From Bacteroidota bacterium (GTDB lineage Bacteria; Bacteroidota; Bacteroidia; Cytophagales; Cyclobacteriaceae): 64,000 nucleotides of DNA. The stretch's first letter is position 1; each line of letters opens with the position of its first letter. Position numbers and translations under genes: made by a program. The notes under the pieces are model-generated. The model was not told where the DNA came from. It saw nothing but the letters and a program-made list of their open reading frames with translations, and made no database searches. The stretch covers positions 104,441 through 168,440 of the forward strand of contig JAEYWY010000015.1 in NCBI GenBank assembly GCA_023428695.1. The letters run 5' to 3'. Below are positions 9,595 to 16,049 of this stretch, one piece after another.

Positions 9595-10368
9595 ATGGCC
9601 ATAGTCACTCTGCTTACCGACTCCGGCGAAAACGACCATTACGTGGCTGCTATCCGGGCAAAGCTTATCAGTATTAATCCCGGACTTCGCCTCGAAGATA
9701 TCAGTCACAACGTTAAGTCGGCCGACATTGGCCACGCTGCGTTCATTCTGCGTTCAGTCTTCCGTGACTTTCCCGCGGGTACCGTTCACCTCGTAGGGGT
9801 CGACGCCATCGGTGGCCGCGACGATGCTTACATTGCCCTGCAACTTGAAGACCATTATTTCGTGGGAAGCGACAACGGGTTGTTCGGACTCATCTCCGAC
9901 AAGCCTCATCAACAGGTGGTCGACCTGAACAGCATCAATACAATTCACACAACGTTTCCGGAACGCGATGTGTTCGCCCCGGCTGCAGCAAAATTAGCGA
10001 GTGGTATGCCGATAACCAACCTCGGCAAGCCAATGCCTTCGTTTAAAAAGCTGCTGGATCGCCAGGTTAAGGCCACGAAAAAAGGCATTACCGGAACCGT
10101 CATTCGGGTCGATAACATGGGTAATTTGATCACCAATATCCCGAAAGAGGCATTTGACGTGCTGAGCAAGGGTCGCGGGTACACCGTCCAGTTTGGTGGC
10201 GAAAAATTCCGGAGGATTCACCAGCAATATAATCAGGCTGACCAGGGCGAATGTTTTATCATTTTCAACAGCCTCAACCTCCTGGAAATCGGGATCTACC
10301 GCGGCAACGCTTCCGAACTCCTGGGTCTCGAATACGACAGTTCCGTCAACATTATCTTTGACGAATGA
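9595..10368 (+). CDS. SAM hydroxide adenosyltransferase (DUF62 family)
   Basis: The 257-residue protein belongs to the fluorinase/chlorinase-like DUF62 family. It has the N-terminal LLTDSGENDHYVAA motif with its substrate-contacting Asp, the DISH motif at the end of the second strand, a GVDAIGGRDD segment, and VGSDNGLFG. The known reaction of most members is hydrolysis of S-adenosylmethionine to adenosine and methionine by activated water, rather than halogenation. The start ATG at 9595 opens exactly at the family N-terminus. The last four bases, ATGA, overlap the next gene, which implies translational coupling. Confidence 0.92.
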   Translation: MAIVTLLTDSGENDHYVAAIRAKLISINPGLRLEDISHNVKSADIGHAAFILRSVFRDFPAGTVHLVGVDAIGGRDDAYIALQLEDHYFVGSDNGLFGLISDKPHQQVVDLNSINTIHTTFPERDVFAPAAAKLASGMPITNLGKPMPSFKKLLDRQVKATKKGITGTVIRVDNMGNLITNIPKEAFDVLSKGRGYTVQFGGEKFRRIHQQYNQADQGECFIIFNSLNLLEIGIYRGNASELLGLEYDSSVNIIFDE

Positions 10369-10655
10369 CAGTAGTCAGAATAGTACGCATGCATTTCAGT
10401 CCGGAGACGGCCGCAACCTTTTTGGCAATCTTCGAAAAGAACAAGGAAGCGATCCGCAACTTTTCGGGCTGCACCCACCTTGAGCTGCTCCGCGACCACC
10501 GCTCACCGGACACCTACGCGACGCTGAGTCACTGGAACCGCGTCGAAGATCTGGAAGCCTACCGCAATTCCGACCTTTTTACGGGCGTTTGGTCCCAGGT
10601 AAAGCCGCTGTTCGTTGCAAGAACGGAGGCGGTGACGTATGTGAAAAATTTATAA
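10365..10655 (+). CDS. Antibiotic biosynthesis monooxygenase (ABM)-fold protein
   Basis: This is a 96-residue dimeric alpha-beta-barrel type protein: VVRIVRMHFSPE opens the first strand, a helix FLAIFEKNKEAIRNF follows, then CTHLELLRD, YATLSHWNRVEDLEAYRNSDLF, and a last strand ARTEAVTY. ABM proteins range from quinol monooxygenases to heme oxygenases and stress proteins. No heme-binding set specific to IsdG can be picked out here, so the substrate is open. It overlaps the preceding DUF62 gene by four bases and is very likely cotranscribed with it. Confidence 0.85.
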   Translation: MTVVRIVRMHFSPETAATFLAIFEKNKEAIRNFSGCTHLELLRDHRSPDTYATLSHWNRVEDLEAYRNSDLFTGVWSQVKPLFVARTEAVTYVKNL

Positions 10656-10773
10656 TTCAAGGAATTTCTGATTTCGGATTGGAGGGGAGCAGGTCGGTAA
10701 TGAACTAACAAAGAAGACCATGGACGGAATGCCTTATTTAGCCAGTTCATGTGAAAATTTCCTATCTTTAATT

Positions 10774-11077
10774 ATGCAACTTTCGAATTCTCAAAAGGAG
10801 GCACTTAGGCGGTATTTCTCCAGAAAACCCGTTCGAAGGGCTTATATTTTTGGGTCTTACGTGAGAAACGAAGCTGATTCGGCAAGTGATATCGATATCT
10901 TGGTTGAATTGGATCACAGCCGCCCGATCGGGATGGCTTTTTTCACGTACAAAGAAAGAATTAGAACAACTACTCCAGACCAAAGTCGACTTGGTCACTT
11001 CAGAAGGACTGTCCCGGTATATCAGGCCTTATATTGACCGTGAGAAAGTCTTGATCTATGAAAGGACCGCTGCCTGA
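10774..11077 (+). pseudogene. MNT-type nucleotidyltransferase (antitoxin MntA-like), frameshifted
   Basis: The first frame reads MQLSNSQKEALRRYF and then RAYIFGSYVRNEADSASDIDILVEL, the minimal nucleotidyltransferase motif GSxxR...SDxDxxV. Around 10938-10955 the match moves to the frame one base later, which continues KKELEQLLQTKVDLV and ends in IYERTAA followed by TGA. The intact family protein is about 100 residues, so the two pieces together make a full-length gene with one extra base, most simply in the T6 run or the neighbouring A-rich bases. MNT proteins AMPylate the HEPN toxin encoded next to them (type VII toxin-antitoxin). This could be decay or a homopolymer sequencing error. Confidence 0.8.
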
Positions 11078-11420
11078 CAAAGTCCGCGTCCGGCACATTC
11101 TTGACGCAATTGCTGAAGTTCAAAGATATATTGAGGGGTTTCGATTGAGGACTTCCTTGCAAACTCGGAGAAGCGGTTTGCGACAATAAAGCAGATTGAG
11201 ATTATTGGGGAGGCATGCAACAACATCAGCGACAACGTGAGGGATGATAATCCGGAGATCCCATGGAAATTGATTCGGGGCTTTCGTAATATTTCAATTC
11301 ACGAATACTTTGGCGTTGACTTTCAAATAGTCTGGGAAATTGCCACAAATGACCTTCCGTCGCTACAGAGACAGTTTAATGACGTTTGGAATAGATTAGA
11401 ACAACTGCCACCGAATAGCT
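11058..11420 (+). pseudogene. HEPN/DUF86 toxin (HepT-like), frameshifted
   Basis: The ATG at 11058 overlaps the end of the MNT gene and starts KVRVRHILDAIAEVQRYIEG. It then runs into a stop unless one base is added in the G4 run near 11135-11138. The restored frame continues SIEDFLANSEKR, IIGEACNNIS, NPEIPWKLIRGFRN and ends DLPSLQRQF, the typical DUF86 order. The HEPN RNase motif R-N-x3-H is present (RNISIH). The frame then runs on toward the tRNA-Leu and its stop at 11617, so the true stop is probably lost; the end given is where family similarity fades. Both members of the pair carry a frameshift. Confidence 0.8.
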
Positions 11421-11466
11421 ACCATAGATGTAGCTTCTCGCTATGCTGGCGATGGCGTAAGTGTAG

Positions 11467-11513
11467 TACAAAGGTGGGTCCCGATGGCTATCGGGACGAA
11501 CCCACACTCCCGA
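11467..11513 (-). repeat. Partial tRNA-Leu 3' end copy with palindromic insertion
   Basis: The bases beside the tRNA gene repeat its 3' third: a shortened acceptor 3' strand, then the T-stem, then part of the variable arm, in the same orientation and six bases apart from the full gene. Inside the T-loop position sits a near-palindrome (11479-11496, TCCCGAT-GGCT-ATCGGGA) that replaces three bases of the loop. This cannot fold as a normal T-arm and looks like an attachment-site-type duplication later hit by a small palindromic repeat. Confidence 0.75.
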
Positions 11514-11519
11514 TGAATG

Positions 11520-11601
11520 TACCAAAGGTGGGAATCGAACCCACACTCCCGAAGGAACACGATTTTGAGTCGTGCGCGTCTACCAATTCCGCCACTTTGG
11601 C
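11520..11601 (-). tRNA. tRNA-Leu (anticodon CAA)
   Basis: Read on the minus strand this is an 82-nt class II tRNA: acceptor GCCAAAG paired with CTTTGGT (a G-U pair at the first position), D-arm GCGGAATTGGTAGACGC, anticodon stem CACGA/TCGTG with loop CTCAAAA giving anticodon CAA, a long variable arm TTCCTTCGGGAGT as in Leu tRNAs, and T-arm GTGGG-TTCGATT-CCCAC. The discriminator base is A, as expected for leucine. CCA is not encoded. It decodes UUG. Confidence 0.95.
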
Positions 11602-11902
11602 AAATGTCCATTTCTGATGGAACGGGTCGCAAATATAAACAAATGAATCGCTCGAGGTAGTTTTCCAGTCCCAAAATTCACCCAAAATCCCAGGGGTATG
11701 TATGTTCCAAAATGCCAGCCGTCTTAATGGCAGCGAGTGAAACCAAGTTGACTTTCAGAATTCAGATCCGTTGCTGGTTATCCACTGGAGGTTTCCCCCG
11801 GAAACCAAATCATCGCGTTGGGGACTCATGTTTTGCATTTCGGAAAACAAATAAGGGGACATTCTGCGATTGCGGTACTTTAATCATGTGAATACCAGCG
11901 CA
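11602..11902. other. 300-base stretch without a gene
   Basis: I see no coding frame, tRNA or clear repeat between the tRNA-Leu and the DUF4236 gene. The promoter of the following small-gene cluster is expected here but no confident element can be picked. Confidence 0.5.
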
Positions 11903-12220
11903 ATGAGTTTTCGATACCAGAAACGAATTAATCTCGGCAAGGGTGCCGGACTCAATGTGAGCAAATCCGGAGTATCAGGCAGCGTGCGCAGTCGTCGTGG
12001 ATCAATCGGGACAAGAGGGTTCTCAATCAGAACCGGAATCCCCGGACTAACATTCCGAACCTCGTGGGGGAAAAGCAAGAATGGGTTAATCGTACTGGTT
12101 ATTGTAGGAGTGATAGCCTTCGCCGGACTGGTGCTGTACAATCTCGTTAAGCTATTTGCCTTCTTAGCCACCCGTTCCCATGTGGCAATCAAGAGTAGCA
12201 TAGGGAAGAAAAGACCATAA
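11903..12220 (+). CDS. DUF4236 family small membrane protein
   Basis: From the ATG at 11903 the 105-residue protein begins MSFRYQKRINLGKGAGLNVSKSG and continues with SIGTRG and RTGIPGLTFRT. This is the DUF4236 pattern: an N-terminal FRxRKR strand, LNxSKSGxS, then GxRGxxxxxGxPGTGxSYR. A single hydrophobic segment (NGLIVLVIVGVIAFAGLVLY) follows at about residues 57-78, so the N-terminal beta domain is tethered to the membrane. An upstream in-frame start at 11870 adds 11 residues outside the family pattern. Function is unknown; the domain often occurs in accessory regions. It heads a plus-strand cluster of four small genes. Confidence 0.85.
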   Translation: MSFRYQKRINLGKGAGLNVSKSGVSGSVRSRRGSIGTRGFSIRTGIPGLTFRTSWGKSKNGLIVLVIVGVIAFAGLVLYNLVKLFAFLATRSHVAIKSSIGKKRP

Positions 12221-12231
12221 TCACGAAGGAA

Positions 12232-12447
12232 ATGAAAGTAATACTAACAAACTTATTCGTGCACCTCAAGGCGGCGCGGCAAATCATCACATTGTTAGTC
12301 GTAGTCATCACCTACAACGGTTGCGAGGCTGAGGATGGAAAGAATTGTCCAACGACTTCAAACTGCGGTTGTTCCAACAAGAATAAGAGCGAATGCGACA
12401 GTCCGTGCTGCAAGTGGGTAACCGGAGATGGATGTAAATGCAAATGA
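12232..12447 (+). CDS. Small exported cysteine-rich protein
   Basis: The 71-residue protein has a basic start, a hydrophobic stretch (IITLLVVVITY) and then a mature part of about 41 residues with nine cysteines spaced C-x7-C-x5-C-x-C-x7-C-x3-CC-x7-C-x-C. Such density suggests disulfide bonds in the periplasm or outside the cell, or metal binding. The first cysteine, in TYNGC, lies where a relaxed lipobox could be. I do not recognise the family. It starts 11 bases after the DUF4236 stop and ends 17 bases before the next gene, so it is probably part of the same transcript. Confidence 0.65.
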   Translation: MKVILTNLFVHLKAARQIITLLVVVITYNGCEAEDGKNCPTTSNCGCSNKNKSECDSPCCKWVTGDGCKCK

Positions 12448-12464
12448 TAAATTAATCCGTTACT

Positions 12465-12707
12465 ATGGAATATAAAGTCGTTCCTTTTGTACCCTCCGTT
12501 GATCCAAAGCGGCCAGTGTCTGAAACCGCGGCAGAACAACTGCAGACTCTGATAAACAAACTTGGTGAACTGGGCTGGTCCTACGTTCGGGTTGAGAGCG
12601 TCACAACTTGGGTTGCACCATCATCTGGTTGCTTTGGGTTTGGCGCCACTCCAGGGTATAGCACTCCGCGTCAATTGATAGTTTTTAAGAAAACCGTTGA
12701 TGCTTAG
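12465..12707 (+). CDS. DUF4177-like small protein
   Basis: The 80-residue protein begins MEYKVVPFVPSVD and has a helix ETAAEQLQTLINKLGELGWSYVRVESV and a closing strand QLIVFKK. This is the layout of DUF4177-type proteins, which read YKVVxF...LQxxINxxxxxGWE. An insertion rich in Gly, Ser and Cys (APSSGCFGFGATPGY) lies before the last strand. No catalytic residues are evident. The TAG stop overlaps the ATG of the next gene at 12700, which implies coupled translation. Confidence 0.75.
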   Translation: MEYKVVPFVPSVDPKRPVSETAAEQLQTLINKLGELGWSYVRVESVTTWVAPSSGCFGFGATPGYSTPRQLIVFKKTVDA

Positions 12708-12993
12708 GATTATTCCAGTTTGCCTAATACGCCTTTATTGGCTTGTCGTACCGGAATCAAAACGTCGTCAATGCCTTTTCAGAGAGTCATGCTCTAACGC
12801 TGTCTATGCGGCAGCGAAAAGAGAGGGTATAGTGGAGGCACTTCGCGTCTTTCTTTATCGAATCAAGGCATGCAACTCGAAAACAAAAATCTTTGTCAAT
12901 CCGATTACCGGTGATACGAACCTACTGTTAACGAATGGCGAGTGCGTCGACGAAGCTGAGATCAATCCGCGTTTAATTCGTCATCAGGAGTGA
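12700..12993 (+). CDS. YidD-like (membrane protein insertion efficiency factor) domain protein
   Basis: This 97-residue protein has a short hydrophobic N-terminus (IIPVCLIRLYWLVVP). CLFRESCSNAVYAAAKREG, about residues 26-44, corresponds to the YidD motif CRFxPTCSxYAxxAI, and VFLYRIKACN matches the RIxRCxP motif. Standard YidD proteins of about 70-90 residues lie between rnpA and yidC; this one is far from such genes and divergent, with a C-terminal extension ending in RHQE. It could be a second YidD-like protein with a specialised role. Its start overlaps the end of the DUF4177-like gene. Confidence 0.65.
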   Translation: MLRIIPVCLIRLYWLVVPESKRRQCLFRESCSNAVYAAAKREGIVEALRVFLYRIKACNSKTKIFVNPITGDTNLLLTNGECVDEAEINPRLIRHQE

Positions 12994-13348
12994 GCGACTG
13001 CTACGTTGCTTTTGACAAAGCCACCTCAATTCTAAATTTATCGCCATGCAACAAAAGATTTTCGCAAGCCGTCACTTCCCGCAAAATAGTGACCGTAGGA
13101 ATTCTTGCACACGCCTATCAAAAATTAGAAATGAGAAATTACAAACTAAACTCACCTTCGAGGCTAACACATCATTCCTATACACACTCCACATTCAACG
13201 ATTCCTGAACCTGAAACCTGCGTGCCCGACAAAGCGTTTCGCGACGGCGGGAAACCCTGAACCTTCCAAACCTGAAACGTTGTTCTGGAACAGGCATGGC
13301 CTAATTTTCATAGCTAACATTCACACAACAGCCATGCCTTCCAGAATG
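12994..13348. other. 350-base stretch without a convincing gene
   Basis: Open frames exist here but have no recognisable domain and an unusual composition. Bases 13205-13285 hold imprecise short repeats of AACCTGAAAC type. I see no RNA gene. Confidence 0.5.
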
Positions 13349-13549
13349 CTACGACGTATGACATGCCTTGCAACAAAATATGCAGCCATTCACCTGGTCG
13401 TATGTCTTCTTTGCTTCACGAACAGCGTCTTCGCAGTCGAAGTAGTTGCCGAGAAATAAACGATTGACAGGCATCCACTCGCAGCTGTCTTTATGTACTT
13501 CGTGATCTCCGTTCTTCTGCGCATCCTTGTTGACAAAGTAGTAAGCCAT
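13349..13549 (-). CDS. Small conserved Cys/His protein (NGDHEVH family)
   Basis: The 66-residue protein reads YYFVNKDAQKNGDHEVHKDSC, then LFLGNYFDCEDAVREAKK and NGCIFCCKACHTS. I recognise this as a type of short bacterial protein with NGDHEVH, a conserved Cys soon after, LGxFxxCxxAVxxAK and a C-terminal NGCxxCxxxCHT. The paired Cys and His residues suggest a metal-binding mini-domain. No function is known to me. It lies about 100 bases downstream of another small Cys-containing gene on the same strand. Confidence 0.75.
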   Translation of the reverse strand: MAYYFVNKDAQKNGDHEVHKDSCEWMPVNRLFLGNYFDCEDAVREAKKTYDQVNGCIFCCKACHTS

Positions 13550-13647
13550 TAGCCTTTTTTGAGGCTATTGTAGCACCTGATAACAAAACCCTAAAATTGT
13601 TTTTCCGGAGAACGGGAATTGGTTTCCGAACTTTGGATTTCTACTGC

Positions 13648-14013
13648 CTAATGCTGGTAGCAGCGACCATTGGCACTGGTAGTCAGACGCCTGCATCGCT
13701 GACCAGACTGGGTTGTACCAGTACACTGCCGCGCCGCTGTTTGACCTTTCTGATAAGTGTTTACCGTCGAAGTTCCCGAACTACGTTGGCCGCTACCTGG
13801 TTTGCAGACGCTGCATGGCGTGTAGCCACCCTTTTTCGCGTGTGATTGCGTGACAGCGACGGAACTATACTTCAGATAACGACATCCGGACGCATGGTAT
13901 TTTTCGCCTGTCCTGGTTATATAGACCGAGTCCTGGTTTGCCTGCGAGAATCCCGGGAACGACAGCAGCAAGACAAATGCGACAAGAGTTATAAGGCTAA
14001 CTTTTCGATTCAT
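13648..14013 (-). CDS. Exported protein with two small Cys-rich domains
   Basis: The 121-residue protein has a clear signal peptide (MNRKVSLITLVAFVLLLSFPGFSQA). A first module, VYITRTGEKYHASGCRYLK...GGYTPCSVCKPG, resembles the short surface or nuclease-associated motif where a GxKYHxxxCxxL element is followed by CxxC. After a Ser/Thr/Gln linker the C-terminal module reads CTGTTQSGQRCRRLTTSANGRC ending YQH, a CxxxTxxGxxCxR...CxxH pattern of the DUF5763 type that probably binds zinc. It is likely periplasmic or secreted; the role is unknown. Confidence 0.75.
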   Translation of the reverse strand: MNRKVSLITLVAFVLLLSFPGFSQANQDSVYITRTGEKYHASGCRYLKYSSVAVTQSHAKKGGYTPCSVCKPGSGQRSSGTSTVNTYQKGQTAARQCTGTTQSGQRCRRLTTSANGRCYQH

Positions 14014-14087
14014 GTTGCATCTACTTTAGAATTAGATCCGGAGCCTTCAAATAACGGTCAAGTCTGATTTTTCAAGGCGAATACCCA

Positions 14088-15281
14088 TTAGTTGTCAGGT
14101 TCTTTGGATTTCGGAAAATATTCCAACACCCATCTGCCCTCGCTTTTTCTGAAAAGGTATTTTTCTGAAGGAAGCGTTGCCATAATTCTGACCTGATGGC
14201 GCTTTCGCGGTTCCTTGTCATTCAAATCGGGAAAAAAGAGCATCGTTTCGATGAGCCGAATGTTATTCGAAAAGCGCACGTCAACCTCCCAGATATCCTT
14301 GCTGATTTCATTCATACTTTTGATGTCGAAGGACGCGGGGCTGGTATTGCGATGCACATAGCGAAGTGTACGACCGTCCTGAAGAACCTCGGCTCGCGAT
14401 ACTTCTCCGGTTGACATTTTATAGTTACTCACCAGCGTCATCGTGTCGAATGCCACCTGAAGAGCTGCTTCAACATTTTTTTTTGACTGAACTTTTGAAA
14501 AACCGTTGTCAAGCCGGTATTCATTTCGGTAATGCGTTTTGAGGTCAAGGTACTCATCTGCATCCGCTGCAACCTGTTCTCCCGAGCTGACCAGGGAATA
14601 TGGGTGATCCTTCAATACTGCCGACGCTTTCAGGTCGAGATCGCGCAGCCGTTCCGAAAGGAGCTGCTCTGCAACGTCCCGGCTAAACGCAACTTGACTT
14701 TCAACATCATCTTTATTCAGTGAAAGGAATGCTGGTACTCCCACACCTGCAAGCAGAAGAATCGCAAACATGATCGCAATTTTGAATCTGCCGAAGCCAC
14801 TCTGTTGCCGTACCGATGGCGTTCCCTTGTCGCGGCCAATTACTGCGGTTAGAGACTCGACCAGATAATCCATGCCCTTTTCCGCGCGGAGCGCGAATGT
14901 ATCAGCCATAGTAATATCCTTCGCGAGCAATTCTTCCGGAGTAATTTCAAAAAGCACCGGCAGAATCACCTTCTCGTATTCTTCCTTCGCGAGGAGCGAA
15001 TAAAACTCGCGCATTGTCCAGTTTTTCTGAATATATGACGGACTAAGGATTACGATTCCAAAACGAGACTTACGAAGACCTGCGCCAATGGATTCGGATA
15101 CCCGATCGCCAACGCTCAGCTCACGACCAGAGTACCAGATTTTCAAACCGGCCTGTTCCAGCCTTGCGCAAAGTTCATTGGCAATCGGAAGTTTGTCTTC
15201 AACGGCGTGAGAAATAAACGCATCGTACTGATAACGGGGCGTGTCCATCTTACCAAAAAGCGAATGAAGCAAACCCTTCAT
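14088..15281 (-). CDS. Membrane-anchored TIR-domain protein
   Basis: The 397-residue protein begins with a TIR domain (residues about 17-145): YDAFISH at 19-25, KIWYSGRELSVGD, GIVILSPSYIQKNW and the W88-x3-E92 pair. In NAD-cleaving TIR domains a glutamate in this place is catalytic. A membrane helix follows at about 178-197 (IAIMFAILLLAGVGVPAFL), then a 200-residue C-terminal part with no domain I recognise. The topology suggests a cytoplasmic TIR domain joined to an extracytoplasmic sensor or scaffold. A role in signalling or NAD depletion is inference. The gene is 45 bases downstream of a LytTR response-regulator gene on the same strand. Confidence 0.85.
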   Translation of the reverse strand: MKGLLHSLFGKMDTPRYQYDAFISHAVEDKLPIANELCARLEQAGLKIWYSGRELSVGDRVSESIGAGLRKSRFGIVILSPSYIQKNWTMREFYSLLAKEEYEKVILPVLFEITPEELLAKDITMADTFALRAEKGMDYLVESLTAVIGRDKGTPSVRQQSGFGRFKIAIMFAILLLAGVGVPAFLSLNKDDVESQVAFSRDVAEQLLSERLRDLDLKASAVLKDHPYSLVSSGEQVAADADEYLDLKTHYRNEYRLDNGFSKVQSKKNVEAALQVAFDTMTLVSNYKMSTGEVSRAEVLQDGRTLRYVHRNTSPASFDIKSMNEISKDIWEVDVRFSNNIRLIETMLFFPDLNDKEPRKRHQVRIMATLPSEKYLFRKSEGRWVLEYFPKSKEPDN

Positions 15282-15326
15282 ATACAGTGAAGTTTAGTTT
15301 CCCGGCGGCAGATTCTGGTTTCCGAA

Positions 15327-16049
15327 CTACCGGATAAAGCGAAGCTGTGCCATCACATCATTTTTCATTTCCTTACTCATCTGCAACTCGTGACCCCCCA
15401 CCCTGACGACGTTGCCATCAAACCCGGTGATGTGGTGCACGTTGACCATGTACGACCGATGTATCTTGATTAGTACGCTGCTTCCGATTTGTTCGGCTAC
15501 CTGGTTCATGCTGTTTGAAAGTGTGTATGTTTTATTCATACACACCACGTCACAATACGCGCGACCTGCACGCAAAAACAAGATGTCTTCGATTTTTACT
15601 TTCACAAAAACCTGATTATCGGTGCGCAGGAAAATAAAATCGTTGCGTTTCTCCGGTGCCGTGTTGGCTCTGTTGTGCGCGTTGTTAAATGCTATCTCAA
15701 TAGCATGAACAAGATCAGACTCCCTGAACGGTTTCGTCAGATAACCCTCAGGCATCGTCCTCCGGGCACGTTGGAAAGTATCATGATCGCTTAATTCGGA
15801 CAAATAAACCACCGGAATCCGTCCCGATCGCTGCATCATATCGGCAGTCTGTATTCCGTCCAGGTTACCGGCAAGGTTTATATCCATCAGCACCAGGTCG
15901 GGTTGATCCTCATGGAGACGTTCAACTGCTTCTTCCCCCGAGACATACAATCCCGTTACGCGCATACCATGTTTTTCAAGCTTTAGCCGGATATCCTCAG
16001 CCACAAGCAACTGGTCTTCAACGATCATTACGTTAATGGACTCATTCAT
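15327..16049 (-). CDS. LytTR-family response regulator
   Basis: The 240-residue protein has an N-terminal receiver domain with phosphoacceptor Asp56 (VLMDINLAG) and acidic residues Glu11/Asp12. A short linker leads to a LytTR DNA-binding domain from about residue 138, with DNQVFVKVKIEDILFLRAGRAYCDV and the typical ending VLIKIHRSYMVNVHHITGFDG. It belongs with the kinase encoded immediately upstream: the kinase stop and this start share ATGA (16046-16049). It probably binds direct repeats upstream of its targets, which may include its own operon and the TIR gene 45 bases downstream. Confidence 0.93.
   Translation of the reverse strand: MNESINVMIVEDQLLVAEDIRLKLEKHGMRVTGLYVSGEEAVERLHEDQPDLVLMDINLAGNLDGIQTADMMQRSGRIPVVYLSELSDHDTFQRARRTMPEGYLTKPFRESDLVHAIEIAFNNAHNRANTAPEKRNDFIFLRTDNQVFVKVKIEDILFLRAGRAYCDVVCMNKTYTLSNSMNQVAEQIGSSVLIKIHRSYMVNVHHITGFDGNVVRVGGHELQMSKEMKNDVMAQLRFIR

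Noticed and set aside
13046..13459. 137-residue plus-strand frame
   Set aside because: It overlaps the conserved small minus-strand gene at 13349 and its composition is not protein-like.
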